In this document: positions 22,901-34,793 of the stretch, one piece after another | How positions within the stretch are numbered: the stretch's first letter is position 1 | Layout of the letters: the number at the start of each line of letters is the position of its first letter | Origin: Romanomermis culicivorax | Taxonomy: Eukaryota; Nematoda; Enoplea; Mermithida; Mermithidae | Direction: 5' to 3' | Length of the DNA stretch: 64,000 nucleotides | NCBI GenBank assembly: GCA_963922205.1 | Contig: CAWUHX010000313.1 | Span: forward strand, 62,001-126,000 | Notes under the pieces: generated by a model | The model's input: only the letters and a program-made list of their open reading frames with translations | What the model was told of the DNA's origin: nothing | The model's database searches: none | Translations under genes and position numbers: made by a program

Positions 22901-25900
22901 AATACAATTTGCTTCATCCATGGCTAAAAATGGGACTGTTAACTAGGTGAGTACGCAATACGAGAGGGACCACTTGAAAAAATTTGTTACCTTCGAACAT
23001 GATGCACAACATCTTTTCAAGATACATGGCAAAATATTTCAAGATGCTCCGCAAAAAATCAAAATGTAAGATTTTTCCGACGTTCGACTTTCTTTTCAAA
23101 TGCATCACAATTTTTTCAAGTGCATCGCATTTTTTTCAAAATAACCTTTGAAAAAATCAAGACATGCGCCACATCAATGGATGAAAATTTCTGAAACTAG
23201 CGAATCAAAAGCATTGCTCCGCCTCTAATGTTTATATAAACGGGACCCTTCAAAGTAGATTTCTGAGGTCACGGTTTGCTGGAGGAGGGCGCCCTTGGTT
23301 TTTACGGGGTTGGCAGAAGGGCTTGGCTCAGGGGGGGGGGTTTGCACGGGGAGTCCAATGGACATATTGATTTTTCATAAAAAATTTTATTTTCCGAGAT
23401 TTTTGAGGAAAAGGTCAAAAATGCTTCTTTTTCACCCGAAAAGCGGTAATTTCCGATAATAATAAGAATTTTGGACTCTGCCGGCTGTTCTAAGGCCATT
23501 CTCTACCTGCTCAAGAACCCGACATGGGAACGAAAATTTGGATCTTTATCCGAAATTACCGTGTCTTGGATGAAAAACAAGAATTTTGACGTTCTTCTGA
23601 AAAATCTCAAAAAATAAAAACTTTTATGAAAAACCAATATGTCCATCGGATTACCCGTGCAGAATAATCCCCCTCCTCTGCCACTCGCCGTAGAACCTAG
23701 GGCGCCCTTCGCCAGCTAGCCCTGACCTCAGAAATCCACTTTGTAAGGTTCCCGTATATATATATAAACATAGGACGGAGCAACGCCTTCGATTGGCTAG
23801 TATAAGAAATTTTTGTTTTTTTATGTGCCGCCCATCTTGATTTTTCTTAAGATGGGATCTGAATCTTTTCTGAAGATTTATCTTGAAAAAAATGCGACGC
23901 ACTTGAAAAAAGTCAAACTTCTCTAACATCCTTATTTTTCTGCGATGCATCTCGCAAAAATGTTGTGCATCATGTTCAAAGGTAACAATTTTTTTTTCAA
24001 GTGGTAACAAATTTTTTCAATTAGTAACAATTTTTTCAAGTTGCCCTTCTCGTATTCCGTTAGTACAGTGCAGTTTCACAATCACCTTTTCAACATCAAC
24101 TGGCGTTTTCTAGTTACGGTGAAAAATGGCGCGGCAGGCGAAAATTGCTAACTCCGACATTCCACTACGATATTTTAAAAGATTTTCTAGTCGTTTTTAA
24201 CAAACAAGCCGAAATTTTAGTCAACATTTTATCCAAACAAATGGAATTGCGTCCAAGAGTCAACGTTTCCAAATTTCTGACATTGTGCACATTGGATATC
24301 ATCGTCGAAACGGCTATGGGCCAGAGTATAAATTCACAAGAAAATGGCGATTCCGACTACGTTACAGCAGTGCACAAGTTAGCCATGATTTCGTTTCTCC
24401 AAAATCTGACATTTCAAATCAAAATTTTCCAGAGCGACCGAAATTGTATTCGATGCAACCAGGAAGCCTTGGTGTTGGAATAAACGTCTATTTCAACTTA
24501 TTGGTCGTGGAAAAGAATTTCAGGAATGTTTGCACATTTTGCTAACCTATTCCAGGAAAGTGAGGAGACTACTTTTGAAGGAAGAAATGAATTTATAATC
24601 TGTTTTTTATCAAATGCTTCCAAATAGAAAAGTGACACAAATCATTACTGTCGTCAAAATCGTTTACATAGAGCTCTTACTGTAAAATTTTTCACTCGAA
24701 AAATTGTTGAAGGTTAGGTCAGTATGCTCACAAATTTCTAGTCCTATATGATATACTGTTTGCCAGAAAATCGTGAAAATCTGAAATACTACTTGCTTTC
24801 CACTTTCATTGTTTAGAAGCATTTCAAGAAAAACAGACCATAGATGTGTTTACAGTGTGCCCAAAAATGAATCTTCTCGACAAAAGGATAGGTCGATCAC
24901 AATCAAACATATCTTCTGGGCAGTGTTTCTTGGTTCAATAAACCCTGGAAAATGAGCTGACGGATCTAAAGTGTTTTTTTATTTTTGGTTGTTTTGGAAA
25001 AAAAAATTATTTTTGGAAAAAAATTAGAAGTTCAAGAATATATAGTCTGTTTTTTATAAAATGCCTCCAAATAGAAAAGTGACGCAAATCAAAATCGTTT
25101 ACATAGAGCATTTACATAGAGCTCTTACAGTAAAACTTTTCACTCGAAAAATTGTTAAAAGTTAGGTCAGTATGCTCACAAATTTCCAGTCCTATGTGAT
25201 ATATTGTTTATCAGCAAATCGTGAAAATCTAAAATACTACTTGCTTTTCACTTTCATTATTTAGAAGCATTTCAAGAAAAACAGACTATAGTAGGTTTTA
25301 CTAGCCTACGATAGATCGAGAGACATTTTTGAGACACTGCTAATGGAGTTTGTTTTTGTAGTACATGTAATTTAAAATGCTAGATGCAGGGAAAACCAAA
25401 AAAGTAAGTAAGATTTCACATGTGGTTTTCACAAGTGGAGTTGGTGGAGCCTTTATATTGTTTATTTATATTTATTTATAACCTTATAATTGCTTAACTC
25501 TAATTGCTTAATTAAGAATTCAAAACAGAATTTATTGATATCAAACTTATACTCCATTCATTCTGAAATGATTGACGCAGCAGTCAGAGTTTTGGTAAAC
25601 GCAGCCCTACTAGAGATCAAAAACTCAATTTCGATAATCTTGAAATAGTTGAAAAGAGTGATAATCAAGTGTTAGGCTGCTGTGGGTGAGGAATGATGTA
25701 ACCGACCTTTGGGTTTATACAAAGGAAGTTGCAACAGTTCTGACTACAGCCTAACAAAAACAACAACCTGAAACTCTCTCACACGTTTCACCAGATACAC
25801 GCCAGTACTTCACTAAACCTCAGGCAGAACACCTTGGCACGTACCTCAGAAGCTCCTACCCAAGTCTCCACTCCTAATCTTAATAAATCCTCCACTATGC

Positions 25901-28900
25901 TCACAAGACAAAACTAGTTACCATTAAAAATTGTATTGGGAAAATGATGTGGCGTCGCCAATAAAGTAAAGCCAAAAATGTAATATAAAGCGAATGACGA
26001 CGCATACCAACTCCAAATTAACCATAATAAAAATATCACCGAAAACACATGAAATAGTGGCAACATAAATCTATGTAAATTTATTTTTTTTCACCACTTC
26101 TCGCCACATCCTACTGCCTGTGCATCGATGCTGCAAGCTGAACATGTGCACCAATGGCAACCCTGGCACAAGTAGCCTGTATTATAAAATAGAAATTTAT
26201 TGAATAGAGTCAAATGAGCCCTTCGTAATTTTGAATAAAAGCTTAACTGCAACTTTGCAGCATGGATTATTTCAAAATGAATGGAGTATAGTAATCAGTG
26301 TATTTTTCATTAGCATAAGAAAATGCTTTGAAACAAGCAGAGTAAGAAAAACACAAATCAAAAATGTTTTTCACAAATTTCAAGACTTTTCAATAGATTT
26401 TCACATTCCAATGCAAAGTTTCATATCAATATCGTCCAGTTTCAGCAAGCATTTTAGCATCCACTTTGTCCTCTAAAGTAGCTCCGAGTATTGTTACCCC
26501 CAAATTCGATGTTTGCTTTTTTCAAGAGCTGTTGCATCACATTAGCTCGCATGCAAGGTATCGTATTGACCAGCCATAATATATCAATCAATTTCAATTT
26601 CTATAAGCTTTTTAATGATATATAACAGGAAAGGCAACTTCCTAGCAAGAGGTTATGAGCTACCTGCTATAATTCAGTCCTCTGCATGAATGGCAATTTG
26701 TGTGAGATATACTTTTGGCACACAAAAAATTTGCATGCATTAGGTATATGCTGTTTACTAAAAATGTTGTAGTGGTGTGTCCAGCTGTTCATGACCTGGC
26801 ATGCCTCTCACTCACCAATTTCCAAACCATCCATTTTACTCAGTTAGCCCAGTTGGTAGAACATCTGCATTGTATGCAGAAAGTCGAGAGTACGAGGCCC
26901 TCACTGTGCATTATTTTTCTGATGCACCAGCTTCATGGATTTGGGCATATGACAATGGTGACCATCCAGGGCTCCTTTTCTAAGGGGGAAGGGTGTTGTA
27001 GTGGTACCTGGCTCAGTTAGCACAGTTGGTAGTGTGTCGGCCTCATATGCAGAAAGTCAAGAGTTTGAGCCCCTCACCGAGTGTTAGTTTTCTGGCACAG
27101 TGGCCAGCAGACATGCTGGGCAAGAATTTTCTAGGGGGAGGGGTTCTTGAACTTTTTATCGAGGAGGTAGGGAGTTGGCGAGTAAAAAACCAAAAAACAG
27201 TTTACCAAGCTTGTTATTCATACAGAATATGCATGAATATCAACACAAAAGCTATCTTGCAAAAAGTTTAGGGGTGTGTTTTACGATTTTTTGGGACAGA
27301 GGTGGTGCTCAGTCTCAGGTGGGAGGATTTACCCCCTACCCCATATGTGCATGTATGTCCACCTCGTGGATTTGGGCAATGAGACAAACATTTTGTGTAT
27401 GTTATATTTCAAATTGAATGGGGGGGGGGGGTTAAGAATCCTTTGGGCTGTTACCTGTCCTAGTATGTGAGTCAGAAGAGAATAAGATTCAGCAGGAGAG
27501 ATAGCCAGGGATCGACCTTAATGCACAGACTTTCAACCACCGAATGCTTACCTGACATTGGTGAGAAAGAGAACAACTTATACCCAATAATGAAGGCCCA
27601 AATTGGTAAACCTTTGGTTTCCCAATTTGAGTTAAAACCAATTATTATCTTCGAAAAGGAGCGAGGCTCTCCTTACGATTTTACCTGCACAAAATGTACA
27701 CTTACTACACAAAACGACGATTACACAATAGTACTAGTATGATAATAAAAAATACCCAGCGTGGATGTGGTCAATGGAAAATCTCCGGGGCAGACAAAAA
27801 CAAGACTAAAGGCATGGGGAGCAGTAATTAATAATGAAAAAAGTCACACACACACGCACACACACACACACCTACTGAATCTGGAACCTACAGTAATTAC
27901 CTTGGAATGGTCAGCTACATTTAGTCGGGTGTGTGCCTGAGGGCGTTTCTCCAAGATTGACACAACATTACGAAATTCACTAAAATCGGCGGAAACACAC
28001 CAAAACATGTATAGAATTTCTTAATTGAGGAATGTCGCTGAAGATTTATTTTTAGAACTACTCTACTGTTTAGTCTGACTGAAAATTATAGAATCTAGAA
28101 ACTGTGGTGTATACTTTACCCTGCATATACTGTTTCAAGGTTTTCAGAGTTCAGTCCACTTTTTCTGTTCAGATCATAGAAGATAAATGGAACCAATTGT
28201 CAGAAAATGATGCGCATTTCGACGAAGATTCATCGTCTCTACAGAAACGCAGATTAGCTTTTTTGGATTTATTACTCTTGATGGTAAAAGATGGAGCTTT
28301 GAATCTGGACGACGTTCAAGAAGAAGTGGACACTTTTATGTTTGAAGTATAAGATTTTAATTGACGAATGTATGCTCCGGATGCACCATGGTTGATTTCA
28401 GGGACACGATACGACTTTATCGGCGCTCAATTGGTGCCTCCAATGGATCGGGTCCCAACCAAAAGTTCAAGAAAAGTTGCACCAAGAAATGGATGAAATT
28501 TTCGACCGTCAAGAACGAGAAGTGACTACCGACGATCTAAAAAGCATGGTTTATTTGGAAATGACCATCAAGGAATGTTTAAGGCTCAGTCCACCAGTTC
28601 CAATGTTTGGCCGTACTTTGTCGGAAGAACTTCAAATTGGTTAGTTTGGAATATACAGCTTGTTGCTGTTCTTTAAGTCGTCTACAAACAGCTTTTACTG
28701 CGGATGTATAAAATTTTTCTCAAAATGTATCACAAAAATTTCAAGATGCTTCGCAAAAAAATCAAGATGTTAAAGTTTTCCATGTTCAATTTTTTCAAGA
28801 ACGTCGCAATTTTTTCAAGCGCATCGTATTTTTTTCAAGATAATCTTGAAAAAATCGCTATCTTAAAAATATTCGAGATTCCATCTCGGAAAAAAATTCT

Positions 28901-30685
28901 GATCGCATCTTGAAAAAAAATCAAGATCTCGTCCTGAAAAAAATCAAGATGGGCGGCACATCAAAGGATGAAAACTAACTAATCAACCGCGTTGCACCGT
29001 CTCCTATGCTTACGGGAAGCCTTAGTGGATTTCTGAGGTCACGGCTTGCTGTTAGAGAACACCCTTAGTTTACAGCATGTGGTCTATGCCTGCACGGGTA
29101 ATCCGATGGACATATTGGTTTTACATAAAAATTTTTATTTTTCGAGATTTTTCAGAAAAAATATCAAAAAAACTTGTTTTTGTCCAAAATGCAGTAAATC
29201 CGAAAAATAATCAAAATTTTAGACTTCGTCAGCTGTTCTACGGTCATTCTCTACCTGCTCAGGAACTCAAAAAAGAAACAAAAGTTTGGATCCTGTTCCG
29301 AAATTTCTTGATTTTGGGTGAAAAACAAGCATTATTGACGTTTTTCTGAAAAATCATGAAAGATAAACAATTTTACGAAAAAATAATATGTGTATCGGAT
29401 TCCCCGTACAAAATAACCCTCCCCTCAGTCGACCGCCGTGAAAATCAGTGGCGCCCTCCGCCAGCAAGCCGTCACCTCGGAAATCCATTTCCAAGTTTAC
29501 TGTAGACGTAGGATTTCATTGGCTAGTTTCCATCCTTTGATTTACCGCCCATCTTAATTTTTTAAAGATGGGGTCATGATTTTTTTCAAGATTGGATCTT
29601 GATTTTTTTCAAGATTATCTTGAAAAAACTGCGATGCACTTGAGAAAATTTCCATGCACTTGAAAAGAAAGTCGAACACAGAAAAACCTTAACATCTTGA
29701 TTTTTTCGCGATGCATCTTGAAAAAATGTTGTGCATTATTTTCAAACGTAACGATTTTTTTCAAGTAACTCTTCTCGTATGCCATATTTTAAAATAAGAT
29801 TTTCTATTCAAAAATTAATAGAGCCGAGTTGAGCATGCTTAAAAGCGTCAGTGCTATGGAACTTATGATTTGGCAGAGAATCATAGAAATATACAAATTT
29901 ACTTTTACTTAATTTTTTAATTTTTGATTTATTTTAATTTTAATTTTAATTTAATTTTATTTTTTCAATTTTAATTTTTATACTTAATTTTACTTGCTTT
30001 GGCTTCTGTAATTTAGAAATATTTCTATAAAAATAGATAATGTGTTTCGAGAGCATCCATTATCAAAGATCTTGTTCCCACCTAGATTACAGTAACTTCT
30101 ATACAACTTTGTCGTCTACTTTGGAAACCACTCTAGTCGATTTTTCCACAATCAAGAAATATAATGCTGCAGGTTACCGCGAAACTGTATCCAAAAGCAC
30201 AATCTGTCGATACTGTTTTCGGACACCCTGTTGACCCTGCATAGTTCACAAATGCATTTTTCAGATGGAAAAACGTTACCCGCCGGTGTGGAAGTCTTCA
30301 TATGGCCGTATATGATACATCGAGATCCGGATTTTCGGGCCGAACCGGAAAAATTCGACCCGGACCGTTTTTCGTCCGCAAATTCCGCCGGTCGACACCC
30401 ATTCGCGTACGTTCCGTTTTCGGCCGGACCTAGAAATTGCATAGGTGTTTGATATTGATCATTTTTCATAAATGCTTAATTCACAAGTACAAAATTTTTA
30501 AATTTTCAGGTCAAAGATTCGCTATGATGATGCTCAAAACGATTCTGTGCTGGATTTTACGACGTTTCGAAATCAAATCGTGCAGGAATATTGAAGACAT
30601 TCCCGAAAACGTCGATTTGGTTATGAGACCCGGTGGAGGCATCGAGCTTGAGCTTAAAAATTGTATGAATAGCCAAAAAATTTAG
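19957..30685 (+). CDS. Cytochrome P450, CYP4 family, complete, 8 exons
   Basis: Exons: 19957-20119, 22751-22946, 24114-24377, 24433-24559, 28173-28346, 28402-28639, 30265-30444, 30510-30685. They total 1518 nt, giving 505 aa plus TAG, the normal CYP4 length, and every splice phase closes. Residues 1-18 form a membrane anchor (MYTLIVVVFSILALWFY), followed by GPKAYPIIGN. The CYP4 signature EVDTFMFEGHDTT lies near residues 301-313; its Glu is the residue that can bind heme covalently in CYP4 enzymes. The ExxR motif is E366-R369 (KECLRL), the PERF-like motif is FDPDRF at 418-423, and the heme loop PFSAGPRNCIG ends at 448 with the axial Cys at 446. The family uses NADPH-P450 reductase at the ER to omega-hydroxylate fatty acids or to oxidise xenobiotics and hormones; the substrate cannot be told here. 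Introns 3, 5 and 7 are 55-65 nt; introns 1, 2, 4 and 6 are 1.2-3.6 kb and carry repeats. No key residue is missing. Confidence 0.95.
20487..20748 (+). mobile_element. Inverted-repeat element with TTAGGC-like core
   Basis: The left arm (ACAATGG...GACCGACATTTTTC, TTGATTGGTTGAAAAAATGT) is mirrored by the right arm (ACATTTTTCGACCAATCAAA, TCCGACCATTGT). The centre, 20588-20672, is an array of TTAGGC variants (GTTTAGGCTTAGACTTAG, GGGCTTAGGCTTAGG). It lies in intron 1 of the P450. Confidence 0.65.
21340..21703 (+). mobile_element. Decayed copy of the CATACATG/G-tract element at 54.7 kb
   Basis: Shares ACCATATGGCTAGTC, TAGCCATAT, AGTGGCACTTCCCCC and the end AATTACATATATG, plus an upstream AAAATTGACATTTTT block, in the same order as 54790-55119. 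G-tracts are mostly lost, so this is an older insertion. Confidence 0.6.
22126..22206 (+). repeat. Degenerate TTAGGC array
   Basis: Contains AGGCTTAGGTTTAGGGTTAG and CTTAGGCCTAGGCCTAGAC, directly followed by the CAGGGCCGTGC element. Confidence 0.65.
22209..22354 (+). mobile_element. 146-bp CAGGGCCGTGC MITE, copy 1
   Basis: Ends CAGGGCCGTGCAC / GCGCACGGCCCTG are inverted repeats. The inside (AGCGTAAAATCAACA-like, ACTATTCAGTAAAAAAA, CCCCCCATGAAAAAATCC) matches copy 2 at 61943-62092 almost base for base. It is in P450 intron 1. A CAGGG terminus is common among hAT-like elements, but the family is not certain. Confidence 0.8.
22961..24062. mobile_element. 1.1-kb palindromic element filling P450 intron 2
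   Basis: Left end AATACGAGAGGGACCACTTG and right end CCCTTCTCGTATT are inverted. The arms carry repeated TTTTTTCAAG and GATGCACAACAT words. The inner arms mirror GATTTCTGAGGTCACGGTTT (left) against CCTGACCTCAGAAATCC (right), and the centre is near 23500 (TCTCTACCTGCTCAAG). It occupies all but about 15 and 50 bp of the intron. Related copies: 7640-8325 and 28715-29790. Confidence 0.8.
24595..24843. mobile_element. CTATAGTCTGTTTTT MITE, copy 2
   Basis: In P450 intron 4, starting 36 bp after exon 4. Termini TATAATCTGTTTTTTAT and AAGAAAAACAGACCATAG. The interior matches copies 1, 3 and 4, in inverse orientation to copy 1. Confidence 0.8.
25041..25291. mobile_element. CTATAGTCTGTTTTT MITE, copy 3
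   Basis: Termini TATAGTCTGTTTTTTATAAA and AAAAACAGACTATA. A short internal duplication (GTTTACATAGAGC twice) distinguishes it. It lies 200 bp from copy 2 in the same intron. Confidence 0.85.
26769..26955 (+). mobile_element. tRNA-Thr-derived SINE, second copy
   Basis: TGTAGTGGTGTGTCC, then CAGTTAGCCCAGTTGGTAGA, ATCTGCATTGTATGCAGAA (anticodon TGT retained), then the tail TTATTTTTCTGATGCACC...GGATTTGGGCATA. Same order as 4340-4134, diverged in the acceptor stem. In P450 intron 4. Confidence 0.75.
27003..27107 (+). mobile_element. tRNA-derived repeat fragment
   Basis: GGCTCAGTTAGCACAGTTGG, AGAAAGTCAAGAGTTTGAGC and CTCACCGAGTG recall the SINE head, but the anticodon stem no longer pairs. It is immediately followed by a CATACATG-type element. 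Confidence 0.55.
27108..27357 (+). mobile_element. CAGACATGC...GCATGTATG G-tract element, old copy
   Basis: Shares AAGAATTTTC(C/T)AGGGGGAGG, ACAGAATATGCATGAA-type text and CCCCATATGTGCATGTATG with the element at 59053-59306. Its G-runs are interrupted. Confidence 0.65.
27844..27872 (+). repeat. (CA)n microsatellite
   Basis: About 14 CA units with one CG interruption, in P450 intron 4. Confidence 0.9.
28715..29790. mobile_element. Palindromic TTTTTTCAAG element, copy in P450 intron 6
   Basis: Same family as 22961-24062: ATCAAGATGGGCGGCACAT (28945), GATTTCTGAGGTCACGGCTT (29020), GGTCATTCTCTACCTGCTCA at the centre, a mirrored half, and the terminus ACTCTTCTCGTATGCC. Confidence 0.75.
29900..29998 (+). 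repeat. AT-only low-complexity tract (TTTTAA)n
   Basis: Runs of TTTTAATTTTAATTTAATTT, in P450 intron 6 just upstream of exon 7. Confidence 0.8.
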
Positions 30686-30843
30686 CCGTGCGAGTGGTTT
30701 ATTTTTAAATCTAATTAACTCAAAAAGTCGAAACAACTTCGTATTTTTCATATCCGGCGATGTTAAAGCCGTTAGACTAGCAAGATAACTTTTTGCCTTT
30801 CATAAAAGATTGTTAATTTTTATGTACATAATACGTATACAGT

Positions 30844-31070
30844 CTATAGTCTGTTTTTCTTGAAATGAAAGTGGAAAGCAAGTAGTATTACAGATTTTCA
30901 CGATTCTTTGATAGACAGTATACCATATAGAACTGGAAATTTGTAAACCACCTTTAACAATTTTTCAAGTGAAAAATTTTGCGATAAGAGCTCCATGTAA
31001 ACGATTTTGACGACAGTACTGATTTGTGTCCTTTTTTATTTGGATGCATTTCGTAAAAAACAGACTATAG
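30844..31070. mobile_element. CTATAGTCTGTTTTT MITE, copy 4
   Basis: Termini CTATAGTCTGTTTTTCTTGA and GTAAAAAACAGACTATAG, 160 bp downstream of the P450 stop codon. It carries the shared GACGACAGTACTGATTTGTG. Confidence 0.85.
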
Positions 31071-32279
31071 ATATAAAGCAGGTTGTCTGAAAAACAAGTT
31101 GTTCATATGTGCGGTGGACGAGACCAGCAAAATCAACAAAAAAAAATTTTCACCAAGAAAAACGAATTTTGAGCCAGAAAATTTTCATTTGGCACACGAA
31201 AAAAAATTTCGACCGAAAAAACTTTTTCTGTGATGAAAAATTGAAATTTTGATTTTGCCGGTCTTGGGCACCTGCATCGGGCAAGACCGGCAACTGGACC
31301 AAGTTACGGTAATAGCACTTGTCGCTCTCGGGCACCTGCGCCAGCTAAGATTGGCAAAATAAACAAAAAAAATTTTGCCTTAGAAAAATTTTTTTTCGCC
31401 GAGAAAAAAACTTCATCCCGAAAAATTTTTACTTCGCAGCAGAAAAAATATTCCGAAACAGGAAAAAAATTTTGACTAAGAAAAAATTTTTTCCGAGACA
31501 AAAAGTGGAAATTTTCAGCATGTTTTCTTTCTTTTCCTCTGCTTATAATAGCGCAAAAAACAAAAGATGTACTGGGCGGACAATTCGCATGGATTATTCC
31601 TAGCTTTGGTCTAGTTCATCGTGCTAAGCCGGAAAGGCTGCAACTTTTAAAGGATAAAAATTGTCACGCAGAAGCCACACATTTTTCAAAAAACGCTATT
31701 CACACGCCAATAAATGACCAATTATAAAAAGTTACTGTTTGGGAAACATTTTCTCTGGGCATTTGAATTATTTCCAGAATGTGACAAACTGGGCATCGAT
31801 CTGTAGATATCCCTGGGACCGACGCCAAAACATCTTTCAAAAAGTTCATCTTAATTTTTTATAGAGTTATGCCTACTTATATTTGATTCTATTAGTAATA
31901 TCACAGTTTCTGCTAGTTTTTTTCTCACAGCCCGGAATCTATAGACTGTGGTCTTCATCTAGACACCCAAAAAACTTTAAAAAAAACTTTGGCCCTGTCA
32001 TGGACAGCCGCTCATGTGATATTGCAGTATACCTTATATCTTGTACAGTATGCTCGTTTATTATTCTATTTGCCCGCTTTCATATTCCCATCTTTTTGTA
32101 GATATTTATGTACTTGACAAACGACTCTAGCAACTCTAGCAAATAGAGTCGGTGTCCCTCCAGAAGCCTTCTTCCTGCGTCTCTACAGGAATGCATGTGC
32201 ACTGGCCTCTTCTTGACTAAGAAAGGCTAGCGCCAACTATTTTTGGCCTTCAACTCGATCTTCTTCTGCAAGAAGTATC
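31071..32279. other. AT-rich intergenic DNA with GCCGGTCTTG hairpins
   Basis: 31120-31510 has alternating GAAAAAATTTTT blocks around TTGCCGGTCTTG / CAAGACCGGCAA. The same words recur at 44800-45050. No gene recognised. Confidence 0.45.
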
Positions 32280-33396
32280 AACGATTACCTCTTGTCAGTA
32301 AAAACTAGCAACGTTTTTGCAACGCAAAACGACTAGTTAAGAAGTTCTCATCAAAGACATTCATATGTTTAGCATGGGAATGAAACTCATTCCCAATGCT
32401 AAACGTATTCAAACTGGAAAATGTCCATGTGAGCATAGGCATGTTCTGCACCATTTCCCTCTGCAGAAAGCTTGGGCATTGTAAGCTCCACCCAGGCCAT
32501 ACTGTAGGCCTACGAGGTCCCTGAAAGGGCCTGTTTTGTTAGTTTTGTACTCACTTTTGGGTTCTCCCACTTTTGCCTTTTTGTCTTAGCTCCGCATCAG
32601 TTGCCGTCAAATTTACATATTTTTGTTATATTGTATTGCATCCACGGCCCTACAGTACTCAAATAAATTTGAATATCATTTATAGCCCTCTGTGTCTGCA
32701 CCCATACTCCTATAGGAATATCCCCCGTCACCTACATCGCTGGCCCGGTCACCCCCACCTTCCCATTTGTTGAGTACCAGAGCGTCGCCCCCGGATCTCC
32801 CGTGTTAACCCATCGCTGAACCGAGTGGATCATTTCCCCCATTTGCTGACTGCTATCCGAAGCTACCAGGGATCCATCCCCCCTTCGTCCAATCATAGTT
32901 TTGGAGCAAGACTAGGTATGTCTTCTCAGGGGATTATTATTGTTGAGGGTGTATTTTGGGGAACCCTTTCTCAAGCTGGTTTTCCCTTGAGTCTTCCCTC
33001 AGTTAGAAGGGCCCTTGTTTCTTTTGGGTTAGGTCTAAAAAGGGGATTTTGGTTTACAATCGGGTCCCCTATATCAGGTCATTCCTTGAGTGACCTTATC
33101 CATCTTTCATACTGAATGGGACCAGGGATTGCCACCCCTGACTTTGCAGCGTTGTCCATTACTCTACAGCAGAACCCCAGGACAGCACCAGAGTACCCTA
33201 TAGGCCTTCCTATAGCTAGTACTAGCTGGGTCAGGTTCCTGAAATGAAATAAGCAAGCCACCCAATGGGGTCACAGCATGTCACTCACAGTGACATGGCT
33301 GTATTTTTCTATCAATATCGCATGGATTTTTCCATCAATGTGACAGATTACATTATCACTCAATGTGACCTGGCTCCAATTTCACTTAATTTGACA
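32280..33396 (+). mobile_element. TGTCAC...GTGACA unit, copy B (5' truncated)
   Basis: Enters at CCTCTTGTCAGTAAAAACTA and runs through TTTAGCATGGGAATGAAAC, the TTGGGC/AAAGGGCC promoter-like block and GGTATGTCTTCTCAGGGG to the end CACTTAATTTGACA. Confidence 0.65.
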
Positions 33397-33744
33397 CACC
33401 TAACATGACATGACTTTCCCATTTAATGTAACACTGTGCTACATCCCTCAAAACACCACCCCTAATGTTACAGCCCAGTCTGAATGTAGGCTGGTCTTAG
33501 GTTGGTCTAAAGAGTTTAGCATCCTTTATGAATACGGCCCAAGCCCATCAGTACCCATTGTCAGGGCTGGGTCTCCATCTAAAAGTTTTTCGCTAAATTT
33601 TTCTTTAAAATAAGAAAAATGGTCAAAAGAGTCATGCTCATGTGCCAAAGAGTCATAAAAATACTTGGTTTTCACAAAACACCCAAAAATTTGGTATTCT
33701 GACTGAATTCCAATTAAAATGGTTATTTATTAACCTGTTAATGG

Positions 33745-34793
33745 TGTCACATGCTGATTAATTTTCCAACATCACGTGATCCTCATTATGTTGATACTTT
33801 GTTTTGTTCGCCACTTTTATTTCATAATCATTTACTTTTATTTGGTTAAGTTCATTATTTTGCACATGCATTTTTCTGTTTTGTTTTATTGTATTTGATT
33901 TATTTTGTTTCTTTTTGCACACAGGCTACAGTATGCCCTTTAGCTAAAAACTTCCACCAAAACATACTCCACTAACTCATGGCTATTATGGGTGCATTCC
34001 ATGCCCCTCTATTCAGCAAAATTAGCATCACTTTTGCTACACAAAACAACTAGCTGAGAGGATTTTGCTGAGGACGTTTGTTTGCTTAGCATAGGCACTA
34101 AAGTTGGATTCAATGTCATATACATTCAAACTAGAAAATGTCTATGTGCTCATAGGCATCTTCTGCATCCTGTCTAGCTGCAGAAGTTAGCTCGGTCATC
34201 CAGAACTCCGCCCAGGTCAGTACTGTAGCTGACAGAGTCTTTAAAAGGACATGTCATTCTTATTCTTTGCTCATTTTCGGGTTCACCCCATTTTAATCTT
34301 GTTTTTAGCTCTTGCATCCATGGCCTTCTTTAAATAAATTTACATATTTTATCCCACGTCTCATCCACCACCTAACTTACATAAATTAATTGCTGTCCAT
34401 TGTGCCCATTATCCCCATTCTTATTCGAATAAAAAGAGTCACCCCCAGCCTCCAGTGTTTTTGTCAGTCGAGGAATCCAGTCCGAGGAGCCCCCACCCAT
34501 TCATCAACCAAATCACCAACCCAGGGACCCCATCCCCCGTTCGTCAATAAGTTTGCTGAAACAGGTCTAGGTGAGTCTTCTCACTGAATAATTGTTGTGG
34601 GTATATTTTTGGAGAACCCTTTCTAAGTCAGTTTCCCCTGAGTTTTCCCCAGAGAAATAGGGCTCTTTCCCCTCAGGTTTGGGCTAAAAAAGGATCTTTT
34701 GGTTTACAATCGGGTCCCAGAGTTGGGTCATTTCATGGATGACCTTGTCCCTGTTCACACTGAGCAGGACCCAGGAATTGTCACCATACATGC
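33745..34793 (+). mobile_element. TGTCAC...GTGACA unit, copy C (3' cut by copy D)
   Basis: Begins TGTCACATGCTGATTAATTT. It runs as far as GGGACCCAGGAATTGTCACC of the conserved tail, where copy D starts, so D inserted into or recombined with C. Confidence 0.65.

Noticed and set aside
24378..24483. Continuation of P450 exon 3 in the same frame (KLAMISFLQNLTF)
   Set aside because: A 55-nt intron (GTTAGC...TTCCAG) restores the conserved ATEIVFDATRKPWCWN reading, and the summed phases close only with it.
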